DNA of 64,000 nucleotides, taken from positions 248,001 through 312,000 of the forward strand of contig NZ_SUMB01000002.1 in assembly GCF_005048155.1 (NCBI RefSeq). Direction: 5' to 3'. Within the stretch, counting starts at the first letter, position 1; each line of letters begins with the position of its first letter. The DNA is from Streptomyces piniterrae (lineage in GTDB: Bacteria; Actinomycetota; Actinomycetes; Streptomycetales; Streptomycetaceae). Made by a program: the position numbers and the translations under genes. The notes beneath the pieces are model-generated. The model did not search any database, was not told the origin of the DNA, and worked only from the letters and a program-made list of their open reading frames with translations. Shown here one piece after another: positions 7,244 to 17,357 of the stretch.

Positions 7244-8721
7244 TTACTTGAGGTCGTAGGCGGCCATACGGGCCCGTACGGCGGGGGAGAACAGCATCGG
7301 TCCCAGGGCGTCGGAATACGCCAGTCCTTCCGCGGACAGCCGCAGCCGCCCGGGAGCCGCGGCGGTGTCCAGCCAGCCACGGTCGGCGAACCGGGCCAGT
7401 TCCGCCGGGAAGTCATCGGCGGGCGCACTGCCGAAGCGGGCACGGTAGTCCGCCGTCGCCATCCCCTCCGCCTGGAGCACCGACTGCAACAGATTCCGGC
7501 GCCGCGCCTCGTCCTCGGTCATCTCCCAGCCGAACTCGGCGTGCGCGAACGCCGAGGCCGGCCGGGATATGTAGTGGTCGATGATCGAGCGGATATCCGT
7601 CATGCCCACGGCGTAGTCGAAGGAGTAGTGCAGGCGGGAGGTGTAGGACCGGGCGCCGCAGCCCAGGCCGATCATGCCGTCGGTCTGGCAGGCGTGGTCG
7701 TCGCCGCCCGAGGCGGGCGTGGCGGCGCCCCGGCGGCGGAACATCCGCATGGACACCTGCTCATAGCCCGCCGCCAGCAGATGGTCACGGCCGTGGCGGT
7801 AGAGCCGCAGCCGCTGGGCGTCCCACTCGGGGTCCGGCGCGCCGGGATCCCGGCGGCCCAGGCCCGTCAGCGGGCGCACGTACAGCGGGTAGAGGTAGAG
7901 CTCCTCGGGGCGCCAGGTCAGCGCGGTGTCCAGGGACCGCTGCCAGCTGCGTTCCGTCTGGCCGTCGATGCCGTAGATCAGATCGATGTTGAGGACCGGG
8001 ACGCCCGACTCCCGGATACGGTCCAGCGCGGCCGCCACCTCGTGCGGGTCCTGCGGGCGGACCGCCGCCCGCGCCTCCGCCTCGATGAAGCTCTGCACTC
8101 CGATGCTGATCCGGGTCGCACCGCGCTCGGCCAGGACACCCAGACGGTCCGCCGTGGCAGTCGACGGGGAGGTCTCCACGGAGAGCGGCACCGCACGCAG
8201 ATCGGCGCCCATCCGCAGCTCCGCGATATCGCACAGCCGCGCCAGCTCACCGGCGCTCAGGAAGGTAGGGGTGCCGCCGCCGAAAGCCGCCGCGGCGAAG
8301 CGGGCGTCCGGGTGCAGGGCGTCCCGGACCGCGGCCGACTGGCGTTCCAGGGCGTCCAGATACTCCGAGGCCATGTCCCCGGGGGCGCCGATGCGGGTGA
8401 AGAGATTGCAGAAGCCGCAGCGCACCTCGCAGAACGGTATGTGGAGGTAGAGGGAGAGGGCGTCCTGGGGCTCGCTCGCCCAGAGGTCGCGCAGCGTGGG
8501 GCGGTCCGGGCGGGGGCGGTAGGCCGTTTTGTGGGGGTAGGCGTAGACGTAGTTCTCGTAGGGGGAGATGGGGCTCTCTTGGGGTGAGCCGGTGGGTGGT
8601 GGGGGAGGGGCGGGCGCGGTCCTGGTGGTGGGATCTGCTGCGTTGGTGGGATCGAGAGCCTTGCTGGGATCGGCAGCCTGGGCGGGATCGGCCGTGATCT
8701 GCGGGGCGGTGTTCATCGGGC

Positions 8722-8725
<4 letters not shown>
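7244..8725 (-). CDS. STM4012-family radical SAM protein (HemN-like)
   Basis: A 493-residue radical SAM enzyme. The cluster motif is HIPFCEVRCGFCNLF (CxxxCxxC); FGGGTPTFLS, VETSPST, ISIGVQSF and NIDLIYGIDGQT follow, all shared with oxygen-independent coproporphyrinogen oxidase HemN/HemW, and a C-terminal HemN-like domain is present. STM4012 is its own family and its reaction is unknown. The N-terminal ~45 residues are low-complexity (repeats of A-D-P and a PPPPP run) and not part of the family. The ATG at 8725 overlaps the STM4013 stop (ATGA); an alternative ATG is at 8716. It works in a conserved set with STM4011, 4013, 4014 and 4015, so the two radical SAM proteins probably act in one pathway. 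Confidence 0.92.
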
Positions 8726-9592
<867 letters not shown>

Positions 9593-9606
<14 letters not shown>

Positions 9607-10828
9607 GGTGCGTTCCGATCTTTCTGTTCTCGCTCGCGTGCACGCTCTTGCCCGCGTTCACGTCCGCGTTCTTGCTCAGCACGGCGGCGACCTGCGCGCC
9701 GTATGTGTCCAGGTCCTCGGCGCCACTCCCCGGCAGGCCGGTCAGCCGGGGCAGCAGATCGCCGAAGGCGTTGACCTCGCCCACGACGAATCGCCGCCAG
9801 CCCACGACGGGCAGCAGATCCACGCCCACGCACAGAGTGCGCGGGAAGCACGCCGCTGCCGCCTCGCAGACCGCCGGCGCATCGGCCCAGCGGGCCCCCG
9901 ACGCCTCGACGGACGCACGCGCCGCCTCCAAGTCGCCACGCATGCCACCGAGATGGAGGTTGGTCATCGGAGAGCGGCTGGTACGTACGACGGCGTGGGT
10001 GGCGCGGCCGGCCACGACCACCACCCGCAGGTCGGCGACCCGGCCGGTCTGCGCCGCTTTGGGAATCCAGCGTTCGATGTGCAGACCGTCCGGCGCCAGC
10101 GCGTCGACGATGGCCGCGATCTGCTGCTCGCCCGTATAGCGGCGGACCCGGAGCGAGTTGAACAGGCTGCCGTCCGGGCGTAGTTCGACGGAGGTGGTGG
10201 CCCGAAACCGGTTGCGGCCGTCGGTCTCCAGCGCCAGCACGCCGGACGCCGAGGAGCCATGGGCCGGCTTGAGGAAGGCCCGCCGCAGACCCGCGTCCCG
10301 GAGCAGTTCCCTGGTCTCCGCCCACCCGCCGACGGTCGGCGCGGCCGGCCCGGAGGTGGGCGACTCGGGAACCGGCACCCCCGAGGCGCGCAGCACGCCA
10401 TGACATCGCCGCTTGTCGAACAGCACCGCCAGTTCGCCCGGATCGTCCAGGAGCCCGGCGCCACCGGCCGAGGCGGCACGGGCGACCTCGCGCACGGCCT
10501 CCGTGAACCGGGCGTACCACCGGGCCGTGCCCTCCACCCTGGTCGGATCGACGACGCCCCGCAGCAGCCGCTCGACCTCGGCGTTCTCCCCGGGTGAGTC
10601 GATCCGTACGATCTCGTCGGCCGCGAACTCCGCACCCGAGAGGAGCACTTCGGCCCAGGGCAGCACACGCGGCGCGGGCAGTCCGGCGGCGCGCACCGCA
10701 TCGGCGAACAGCGTCACCCGCCGGTTCTCGGGATTGCCGACCACGGCGAATCGGGGCACCGCGAATCCGGGCACGGCGAACCGGGGCACGGCGGTGCCGG
10801 CGTCATCGGGGCGGCCGACGGTGCTCAC
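9593..10828 (-). CDS. STM4014-family protein, ATP-grasp-like
   Basis: A 411-residue protein of the STM4014 family. Visible features fit an ATP-grasp ligase: AVLFDKRRCHGVLRASGVPVPES (pre-ATP-grasp/central domain), RAFLKPAHGSSASGVLAL (ATP-binding Lys and glycine-rich loop, near 195-210), IERWIPKA, and CVGVDLLP...FVVGEVNAFGDLLP (metal-binding end, Glu/Asn of the usual 'EINA/EVNA' motif). Such enzymes join a carboxylate to an amine or thiol. The N-terminus has a small duplicated repeat (PRFAVPGFAVPRFAV), so the start is uncertain (several in-frame GTGs; the GTG at 10828 lies directly against its GAGGAG). Within the operon it is the only predicted ligase. Confidence 0.87.
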
Positions 10829-10850
10829 CTCCTCATCACCTGCCTGTCGC

Positions 10851-11804
10851 CTACTCGGTCACCGCGGCATACCGCCACACCGTGCCGTCGTCCTCGTCTT
10901 CTTCGCCCCGCTCATTGATCACGACCTCCACCCCGCTGGGCTCCAGGGCCACACGGATCCGCCGCACCATGGCATCGGTGAGGAAGTGGTGGTCCAGGTC
11001 GAGCCACTTGAGGTGGGTGAGCGGCTGGCCGCCGAGCAGCGCCTCCGCGCCGGCGTCCGTCAGGATGCCCATCGACAGGTCCAGCGTCTCCAGGCCCGCC
11101 ACGACCGGAGCGGCGGCAACGGCAGCGGCGATCTCATCCTGGATCTCGCTGTTCTGCAGGCCGAGGTGGCGCAGCGCGGGGAAACGACTGCCGGCCAGCG
11201 CGGCGGCCAGATCCGTGACCTCGTAGTCCCCGCCGTACTCCGGAACACCCAGCCACAGCGTCAGCGACTCCAGCGCCGGGAAGTCGCTCTCGCATATCCC
11301 CCGGACCGCGGCGGCCGGCAGCCCGCCCGATTCGAACCGCAGCTCGCGCAGCGCCTCATGCCGTACGGGCGGGAAGACCAGGCCTTCCCCGCCCCGGACG
11401 GAGAGGCTCCGCAGCGCGGGGAAGGCTGTGAGCAGCGGCGTGACATCGGACTGCTGGATCCAGGAGATCTCAGACTCCTCCATCACCATGTCGCCGAGGA
11501 AGATCGCGCGCAGGCCGCCGAGCCGGTCCTTCGCGGCGACGATCGCCTCCACCACCACGGCCGAGGTGTTCTCGTACGTCTCGCCCCACGGACCCACGAC
11601 CAGCGCGCGCACGCCGGAGAGCTCCACGGTCTCGGTGAAGCGCTGCCAGCGCTCCGCGAAGGTCTCCTCGTCGTCGTACGGATCGACGGACAGCCGCCAG
11701 GCGACCGCGCCGGGCTCGGGGAGGGTTGTCGTGTCGGCCGTGGCCTCGCGAAAGTCGTAGACGGGCAGGCCGTCCAGTTCTTCCACGTGTTCGTGGATGC
11801 TCAT
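10851..11804 (-). CDS. STM4015-family leucine-rich-repeat protein
   Basis: A 317-residue protein of the STM4015 family. After an N-terminal alpha/beta region (to about 90) it shows leucine-rich repeats of the form FPALRSLSV, EALRELRFESG, FPALESLTLWLG, FPALRHLGLQNSEI, VAGLETLDLSMGILTDAGAEAL, LTHLKWLDLDHHFLTDAMV. LRR folds bind proteins or peptides, so it may be the scaffold or substrate-presenting protein of the operon. The ATG at 11804 (MSIHEHVEEL) is chosen over the more distal one at 11822, which is not conserved-looking. It is the first gene of the minus-strand operon STM4015-4014-4013-4012-4011. Confidence 0.9.
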   Translation of the reverse strand: MSIHEHVEELDGLPVYDFREATADTTTLPEPGAVAWRLSVDPYDDEETFAERWQRFTETVELSGVRALVVGPWGETYENTSAVVVEAIVAAKDRLGGLRAIFLGDMVMEESEISWIQQSDVTPLLTAFPALRSLSVRGGEGLVFPPVRHEALRELRFESGGLPAAAVRGICESDFPALESLTLWLGVPEYGGDYEVTDLAAALAGSRFPALRHLGLQNSEIQDEIAAAVAAAPVVAGLETLDLSMGILTDAGAEALLGGQPLTHLKWLDLDHHFLTDAMVRRIRVALEPSGVEVVINERGEEDEDDGTVWRYAAVTE

Positions 11805-11867
11805 GGTCGATATTCCTATCAACAGCCACTGACAATTCCCTGCCTTGGCCTGCCGTGCCTCGTCCGC

Positions 11868-12599
11868 TCACCATCCCCACAGCCCCTTGCCGAGCGTGAC
11901 CAGCGCGCCGGCCAGCGCGAGCAGCAGCACCAGCCGCCGGGCGGGGCCTTCCGGAATCCGTGCCGCGAGAGCTTTGCCGGTCACCGAACCGGCTGCGACG
12001 GCAACCGCGACCAGCAGCCAGGCGGCGGTCGAGAGTCGCGGCGCTCCGTTGGCCGCCAGGGACAGGGCGTTGACCAACAGGCCGTAGAACTGCGCGTTCG
12101 GTATGAACTCCCGGACCGTCCAGCCCGCGTTCACGGCGTAGAGGGAGATCGCCGGACCGCCCACACCGGCCGCGGAATTCATGAATCCGCTCGCGGCACC
12201 GGCGGCGAGCGCACCCTTCGTGCCGCGCAAGGAGGCCACCCGCACGCCGCGCATCACCACGAGTACGGCGGTGGTCATCAGCGCTCCCATCCCGGCCAGC
12301 AGCTGGGGTTCGGGGAGACGCCGTGCCACCCATGTGCCGACGGGTACACAGCAGCCGGCCGCGAGGACCAGCGGCAGCATCGCGCGCAGCCGTACGTCCC
12401 GCCAGCCGTCGGCGAGCCCCACCGCGCTCACGAGACCGGCCCCGCAGTTCGCCAGAGCGACGCCCTCGGACGGGCCCAGCAGCAGCACCAGTGCGGGCAC
12501 CGCCACCAGCGCGAACCCGATGCCGGCCAGCCGCTGGACGGAGGACGCCGCCAGGACGATCCCACCGAGGAGCAGTTCGGCTGCCCAGGCACCGGTCAC
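11868..12599 (-). CDS. Sulfite exporter TauE/SafE family permease
   Basis: A 243-residue integral membrane protein with about eight hydrophobic segments. The first half has AAELLLGGIVLAASSVQRLAGIGFALVAVPAL, typical of TauE/SafE (DUF81), and the second half repeats the pattern around GAASGFMNSAAGVGGPAISLYAVNAG (GxGGP motif). The family moves sulfite, sulfoacetate or other organic anions out of the cell. GTG at 12599 has GAGGAG 6 nt upstream. The longer open frame up to 12785 is rejected as Arg/Pro-rich filler. It lies 63 bp after STM4015 on the same strand but upstream in transcription, so it could be the first gene of a longer unit that also carries the STM cluster. Confidence 0.9.
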   Translation of the reverse strand: MTGAWAAELLLGGIVLAASSVQRLAGIGFALVAVPALVLLLGPSEGVALANCGAGLVSAVGLADGWRDVRLRAMLPLVLAAGCCVPVGTWVARRLPEPQLLAGMGALMTTAVLVVMRGVRVASLRGTKGALAAGAASGFMNSAAGVGGPAISLYAVNAGWTVREFIPNAQFYGLLVNALSLAANGAPRLSTAAWLLVAVAVAAGSVTGKALAARIPEGPARRLVLLLALAGALVTLGKGLWGW

Positions 12600-12938
12600 G
12601 GACGGCTCCTCACTCGTGGACGACCTCGCGCAAGCTTCGCCCTCCCGTCTCGATCTCTTCAACGGTTGGGGCGGCAGAGGTCGTTGGTGCCGGACGAGAT
12701 CGTTGGCCCGAACGCGGCGGTTGACGCGGCGCGGTTCCTGCCGCCGTTGCCCCGCCCGCGCGGCGGCGACCCCCGCCACAGTCAACTTTCCGCAGGTCAG
12801 GGCGGATTGTCAGACCCACCCCCTAACGTTTTCGACATCGGCATCGCGGCGGACGAATGCGAGGGACGCGGACGAGCGCGAGCGGTGTGGATGTACGCGG
12901 ACGGTACGAACGGGTGCCAACGAGGGGGAGGAACGGTC
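12600..12938. other. Divergent intergenic region, no gene
   Basis: A 339-bp gap between divergent genes (TauE/SafE to the left, small DUF6745-partner gene to the right). It should hold both promoters. The last 20 bases contain a strong Shine-Dalgarno (GAGGGGGAGGAA) for the GTG at 12939. I see no clear -35/-10 pair or operator. Confidence 0.5.
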
Positions 12939-13265
12939 GTGTACCGACAGGGAGATGTGCTGATCGTGCCGGTCGAGGAATCGGCGCTGCCGGAGCATGT
13001 GAGCGGCCTGCCGGAGGAACCACGGGATGCGCGGGGGCGGATGGTGCTGGCGCTGGGCGAGGTCACCGGCCATGCCCATGCGGTGGTAGGCGCCGGTGCG
13101 CTGAAGCGCGAGACCGGGGCGTTCGGGCCCGCGCTGCTGCATCTGCCCGACGGCGGCCGGGTCGTGCATGAGGAGCATGCGGCGATATCGCTCCCCAAGG
13201 GCTGGTATCGCGTGGTGCGCCAGCGGGAGTACGTGCCGGGGTCCGTGCGACTGGTGGCGGACTAG
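12939..13265 (+). CDS. Small conserved protein, partner of the DUF6745 gene
   Basis: A 108-residue soluble protein of no named function. It starts VYRQGDVLIVPV and continues with ARGRMVLALGEVTGHAHAVVG and LPKGWYRVVRQREYVPGSVRLVAD; the GEVTGHAHAV segment, with two His, looks like a conserved active or metal site, and the overall pattern is beta-rich. GTG start at 12939 with GAGGGGGAGG about 8 nt upstream. Next to it, 163 bp downstream, is a DUF6745 gene; in Streptomyces I recall these two families as regular neighbours, often close to leucine-rich-repeat genes, which is also the case here (STM4015 about 1.1 kb away). Confidence 0.78.
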   Translation: MYRQGDVLIVPVEESALPEHVSGLPEEPRDARGRMVLALGEVTGHAHAVVGAGALKRETGAFGPALLHLPDGGRVVHEEHAAISLPKGWYRVVRQREYVPGSVRLVAD

Positions 13266-13428
13266 CCGGGCTGGCTGGACGAGCCGGATGAGTCGGACGA
13301 GTCGGGCGAGTCGGATGAGCCGGGCCGGCGGGCGGACGGGGCGGTAGAGGCGACGGGTGGGCGGTAGAAGCGGCCGGTGGGCGATAACGAGGGCGTGAGC
13401 AAAGATGCGGGTGAACGGGGAGTTGGAC

Positions 13429-14505
13429 ATGGAGACGGCTGGGGGAGCGAGGGGCGGGGCCCCGGGCAATGGGGGCGCGGCCGCCGCGGGCGTACGGCCT
13501 GCGGAGGTCGAGGAGTGGCGCCGGGTGGCGGCCGCGACCGGTGCGGCGGACCGCGAGGCGGCCGAGGCCGGGGTGCGGATGGCCTATCGCCTCGCGGGGC
13601 TCGCGGAGCCGGAGCGGGTGGAGTGGGCCGGTTCGCCGCGGGAGGCGACGGCGCGGGTGCTGGCGTCCTCGCAGGCGGAGCTGGGAGCAAGCGTGCGTGA
13701 CGCGGTGCGGACCTGTCCTTGGGCGGATGAACGCGCTGCGTTGCACGCCGAGTTGGGCCGCACGGCGTGGGCCGACCGGTGGAGTGTGACCGGCGGCCGC
13801 CTGTGGGATACCACTCGCGCACTGGCCGAGCGGATACGGACCGGGGTCGTCGAGGCTCTGGCCGAGACGCCGCAGGACGAGCCGGCGGTGCGGCTGGCGC
13901 TGCTGGACGTCGTGCTCGGGCAGCATGACGCGCCCTGGCTGGCGGCGTTCGCGGGGGCGGGCGAACGACTGGCGGGTATCGCGGCGGTGGCACGCAGCGC
14001 CGGGTGGTGGTGGCCGTACGAGAAGGTGGCGATCATCACCGAGCGGCCGGTCGAGCTGCATCGCGACGAAGCCGGGCGGCTGGATCGCGGCGACGGCCCC
14101 GCCCTCGCCTTCCCCGACGGCTTCGCCCTGCACGCCTGGCGCGGAATGCCGGTCCCGGCGACCTTCCTGGACGGACTCTCCGACCTGACGCCGGACCGCA
14201 TCCGAAAGGAGGAGAACGCCGAACTCCGCCGGGTCATGCTGGAGTTCTACGGTTACGACCGCTACCTCGAGGAGTCGGGAGCGCAGCCGCTGCACCGCGA
14301 CGAGACGGGCGTTCTCTGGCGTATCGACCTCGTGGACGACGAGCCGGTGGTGATGGTCGAGGTGGTCAACTCCACGCCCGAGCCGGACGGCACCCGTCGC
14401 ACGTACTGGCTGCGGGTGCCGCCCAGGACCCGTACGGCGCGGGAAGGCGTCGCATGGACCTTCGGACTGGGAGAGGCGGTCTATGCACCGGTGCGGGAGA
14501 CCTGA
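13429..14505 (+). CDS. DUF6745 domain-containing protein
   Basis: A 358-residue protein. The C-terminal half carries GPALAFPDGFALHAWRG, VPATFLDGLSDLTPDRIRKEENAELRRVMLEFYGYDRYLEESGA, and LHRDETGVLW...YWLRVPPRTRTAREGVAWTFGL, the conserved layout of DUF6745 (the 'W-R-G...I..E.N.E.RR..I..YG..R' block). Function unknown. The ATG at 13429 is chosen because GGGGAG lies 6 nt upstream; the frame is also open from 13405. The N-terminal region is helix-rich with Arg/Glu-rich stretches. It overlaps the convergent PfkB gene by 25 bp at its 3' end. Confidence 0.8.
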   Translation: METAGGARGGAPGNGGAAAAGVRPAEVEEWRRVAAATGAADREAAEAGVRMAYRLAGLAEPERVEWAGSPREATARVLASSQAELGASVRDAVRTCPWADERAALHAELGRTAWADRWSVTGGRLWDTTRALAERIRTGVVEALAETPQDEPAVRLALLDVVLGQHDAPWLAAFAGAGERLAGIAAVARSAGWWWPYEKVAIITERPVELHRDEAGRLDRGDGPALAFPDGFALHAWRGMPVPATFLDGLSDLTPDRIRKEENAELRRVMLEFYGYDRYLEESGAQPLHRDETGVLWRIDLVDDEPVVMVEVVNSTPEPDGTRRTYWLRVPPRTRTAREGVAWTFGLGEAVYAPVRET

Positions 14506-15485
14506 TCGCCCGTGCGGGCGGCTGGGACGGTAGTGGTGAGCGTGACGGGGATCGTTGCTGCGGCTCCGGTCGAGTTGAGGGCGTAGCTGAGTTCGTCCGG
14601 CTTGATGAGAGCGGTGTGGGTGCCGCGCGCGGTGCACGCGTGGGCTCCGGCGATGGCGCCCAGGCGTGCGCACTCCTCCAGGTCCCGGCCCTCCAGCCGG
14701 CCGTAGAGGAAGCCGCAGGTGAAGGCGTCGCCCGCGCCGTTGCTGTCCAGGACGGGGCCGGGCGGGACCGCGGGCGGGATCAGCCGCGGGGTGCGGTCGT
14801 CGGGGGTGAGGAGATACGCGCCGCCCGCGGCGGCCGTCGCGATCACCGCCTGGGCACGCCCCTTGCGGAGGATCTCCTGCATCACCGCCCCGATCCGCTC
14901 ACCCGCCCCGGCCGTGCTGAGGAACACCAGATCGGAGCGGAGCGCGAACTCCCGGTGGTGGGGGGTGGCACCGTTCCAGTCGTGGAGGTCTGTGGAGACG
15001 GGTATGCCGAGGGCTTCGATGTCGTCGTACAGATAGCGGGCGAAGTTGGTGATCGACAGATGGACGTGGCGGGCCCGGTGAAGACGGGGCAGGTAGTGCT
15101 CGGCGGGCATGCGCAGGTCGAGCGGGTCGCGGGCGTCGTAGAAGGACGTTCGCCGCCCGTCGGGGCCGACGAGGTTGACTGCGCGCCGGGTGCCGTGCGG
15201 GGAGATCAGGGGCCAGAAGTCGACGCCGGTGCCGGCAAGTCGCTCACGGATCAGGGTGCCTTGGTGGTCGTTGCCGATGAAATCCAGGAATCCGGTGGTG
15301 AGTCCGAGCGTCGCGCAGCCGAGCGCGACTCCGGTGCCCGTGTGTCCCGCCCATTCCTCGATGGGCGGCACTCCGTATGAGTCGGCGGACGGCACGTGAA
15401 GTGCGTCGACGCGCACGATGGTGTCCACGCCCGATCCTCCGACGACCAGGACGTCGTACGGCTCATTTTCCTGCTGGAATGTCAC
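14481..15485 (-). CDS. PfkB-family carbohydrate kinase (ribokinase-like)
   Basis: A 334-residue kinase. The N-terminus DVLVVGGSGVDTIVRVDAL and the GGTG-like AGHTGTGVALGCATLG segment match PfkB signature 1, and DSNGAGDAFTCGFLYGRLEG near residue 260 is signature 2 with the catalytic Asp in GAGD. It phosphorylates a sugar or nucleoside with ATP; the substrate cannot be read from motifs. ATG start at 15485. The 3' end overlaps the convergent DUF6745 gene. The C-terminal ~35 residues (TGAAATIPVTLTTTVPAARTGDQ) look like an unconserved tail. Confidence 0.92.
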   Translation of the reverse strand: MTFQQENEPYDVLVVGGSGVDTIVRVDALHVPSADSYGVPPIEEWAGHTGTGVALGCATLGLTTGFLDFIGNDHQGTLIRERLAGTGVDFWPLISPHGTRRAVNLVGPDGRRTSFYDARDPLDLRMPAEHYLPRLHRARHVHLSITNFARYLYDDIEALGIPVSTDLHDWNGATPHHREFALRSDLVFLSTAGAGERIGAVMQEILRKGRAQAVIATAAAGGAYLLTPDDRTPRLIPPAVPPGPVLDSNGAGDAFTCGFLYGRLEGRDLEECARLGAIAGAHACTARGTHTALIKPDELSYALNSTGAAATIPVTLTTTVPAARTGDQVSRTGA

Positions 15486-15913
15486 AAGCGTCCTTGTATC
15501 CCTTGCTGGTGAGACCGCCTGCGGACGTCGCGTCCGCGCAGCCGGATTCTAGACGCAGACCCGGCTCATAACGGGACGTTAGGGACTGGCGTGACGGGAG
15601 AGAGGAAACAGCTTCCGAGGAGTTGCGACGGGCTGTCGGCGAGGGGTGATCAGCGGCCGATGGCGAGTGACCGCTGAGCTATCTGAGCCGGATGGCAGGA
15701 AGATCGTCGACACGGATGTGAGGCGCACTGAATTCTGAGACCCTTCTGATCAAGTCAGTGATCAATCCAGTGATCAAGTCAGCGCTCGAGTTGGTGATTG
15801 AGCGAGTGATCGAGCGAATGGGTCAGTCGGTCATCACGTCGGTGGTCGACTCACCGCTCGAGGCCGGCGAGAGGCGAGGGCGTCAGCGCCCGGCCGACGG
15901 GAGCGGAGCGGTA
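15486..15913. other. Intergenic region with TGATCAAGTCAG repeats
   Basis: A 428-bp divergent gap between the PfkB kinase and the FAD enzyme. No gene is supported; the open frame from 15758 into the FAD enzyme gives a repetitive leader (VIKSALELVIERVIERM) that I regard as untranslated repeat. It should carry both promoters. Confidence 0.5.
15747..15815 (+). repeat. Degenerate 12-bp tandem repeats, TGATCAAGTCAG type
   Basis: TGATCAAGTCAG, TGATCAATCCAG and TGATCAAGTCAG follow each other at 12-bp period from 15747, then decay into TGATTGAGCGAG and TGATCGAGCGAA. The repeat is 100-165 bp upstream of the likely ATG of the FAD-dependent enzyme and resembles the repeat block at the right end of the window in period though not in sequence. 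Confidence 0.75.
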
Positions 15914-17350
15914 ATGGCAGTGCGCGCCGAGGAGGACCACATCGGTGCTGAGCGCGCCGACGCCGACCGGACCGCGATCGTGATCGGTGGCGGACTCGCC
16001 GGAATGCTCGCCGTCACCGCCCTGTTGGGGCATGTCGACACCATCACGGTCGTCGAACGCGATCGGTATCCGGCAGGGCACACCTTCCGTAAGGGCGTCC
16101 CGCAAGCCCGCCATCTGCACATTCTCCTGAGCGGTGGCCAGCGCGCCCTGGACGCCCTGCTGCCCGGCACGGTCGCCGCGCTGACCGGGGCCGGGGCGCG
16201 GAGCATGTATCTGCCGCGCGATCTGCTCACCCGCACCGCCACCGGCTGGGAGCGTCGCTTCGACGAGCGCCGCCACCCCACGCTGTGCATGACCCGCCCC
16301 GTCCTGGACGTGGTCGTACGGGAGCACGCACTGCGGGCGGCCGCCGGCTCCGCCACCCGCGTCGACGTCCTGGAGGCCACCGAGGCGATCGGCCTGACCG
16401 GCGACGCCCAGCGGGTGACCGGAGTCCGCGTACGGTCCCGGAACGGCGAGCGCGGCGACCCGGCCGAGCGCGTGCTCTCCGCGGCACTCGTCGTGGACGC
16501 CTCGGGCCGTGGTTCCCGTGCGCCCCAGTGGTACGCCGAACTCGGCCGGACCGCACCGCACGAGGAGACCGTCGACGCCGGCCTCGCCTACGCCACCCGC
16601 ATGTACCGCCCCAGCGACCCGGCCGGCGCGCCGGACGCGGGCGTCAACATCCCTGGCTGGCCCGAGTGCCCGCGTGGCGGTGCCTACCTACCGGTCGAGG
16701 ACGGCAAGTGGCTGCTGACGCTGTCCGGCGTGCGCGGGCACCACCCGCCCACGGACGCGGCGGAGTTCACCGAATTCAGCGCCACGATCGGCGACCCGTA
16801 TGTCCGCGAACTGCTCGCCCACGCCGAGCCGATCTCGCCGGTGCACGGCTTCCGGGACACGGCCAACCGCCGCCGGCACTTCGAACGCTCCGGTGCCGTT
16901 CCCGAGGGGTTCCTCGTTCTGGGCGACGCCAACTGCACCTTCAACCCCGTGTACGGGCAGGGCATGTCGGTCGCGGCGCTCAGCGCGCTGGCGGTCCGCC
17001 GCACCCTCGACGCCGACGGCGGCCTGCGCCCCGGAACCGCCGCCGAGGCACAGCGGGCGGTGGCCCGCGCCTCGGACCCCGCCTGGGTCGCCGCGGTCGG
17101 CGCGGACCGCCCGTACGCGAGCGGCGATGACACCAAGGCGAGCCTCGGCGAGCGCCTGACCACCTGGTACTTCGACCGGCTGACCGCCCGCGCCGCCATC
17201 GACCCCATCGTCGGTGCGACCTTCCGCGACGTCTTCTGCCTCACCGCCCCGCCGTCCCGTCTCGCCGCCCCGCGCATCGTGCTCCGCACCGTCTTCCTGC
17301 CCCGTCGACCCGGCCTCCCCACCCCGCCAACCGTCATCGAGAGCGTGTAA
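15914..17350 (+). CDS. FAD-dependent monooxygenase / halogenase-like oxidoreductase
   Basis: A 478-residue flavoprotein. TAIVIGGGLAGMLAVTALLGHVDTITVVERD (residues ~19-50) is the dinucleotide fold with its acidic end; then RKGVPQARHLHILLSGGQRALDALLPG, typical of a family of actinobacterial FAD enzymes; LVVDASGRGSRAP is the DG-type motif; and FLVLGDANCTFNPVYGQGMSVAALSA is the GD motif that binds FAD ribose. Substrate and reaction (hydroxylation, epoxidation) unknown. The ATG at 15914 has GGAGCGGAG upstream. The next gene, a GNAT protein, starts 7 bp after the stop, so the two are co-transcribed. Confidence 0.88.
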   Translation: MAVRAEEDHIGAERADADRTAIVIGGGLAGMLAVTALLGHVDTITVVERDRYPAGHTFRKGVPQARHLHILLSGGQRALDALLPGTVAALTGAGARSMYLPRDLLTRTATGWERRFDERRHPTLCMTRPVLDVVVREHALRAAAGSATRVDVLEATEAIGLTGDAQRVTGVRVRSRNGERGDPAERVLSAALVVDASGRGSRAPQWYAELGRTAPHEETVDAGLAYATRMYRPSDPAGAPDAGVNIPGWPECPRGGAYLPVEDGKWLLTLSGVRGHHPPTDAAEFTEFSATIGDPYVRELLAHAEPISPVHGFRDTANRRRHFERSGAVPEGFLVLGDANCTFNPVYGQGMSVAALSALAVRRTLDADGGLRPGTAAEAQRAVARASDPAWVAAVGADRPYASGDDTKASLGERLTTWYFDRLTARAAIDPIVGATFRDVFCLTAPPSRLAAPRIVLRTVFLPRRPGLPTPPTVIESV

Positions 17351-17357
17351 ACACACC

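Noticed and set aside
6307..7443. 378-residue STM4011 frame with start at 7443
   Set aside because: The first ~70 residues overlap STM4012 and have no family match; the conserved start MDLTILYR is in another frame, which points to a frameshift.
10413..13265. 950-residue plus-strand frame across 10.4-13.3 kb
   Set aside because: Shadow of STM4014, STM4015 and TauE on the other strand; only its last 108 residues (from GTG 12939) are a real gene.
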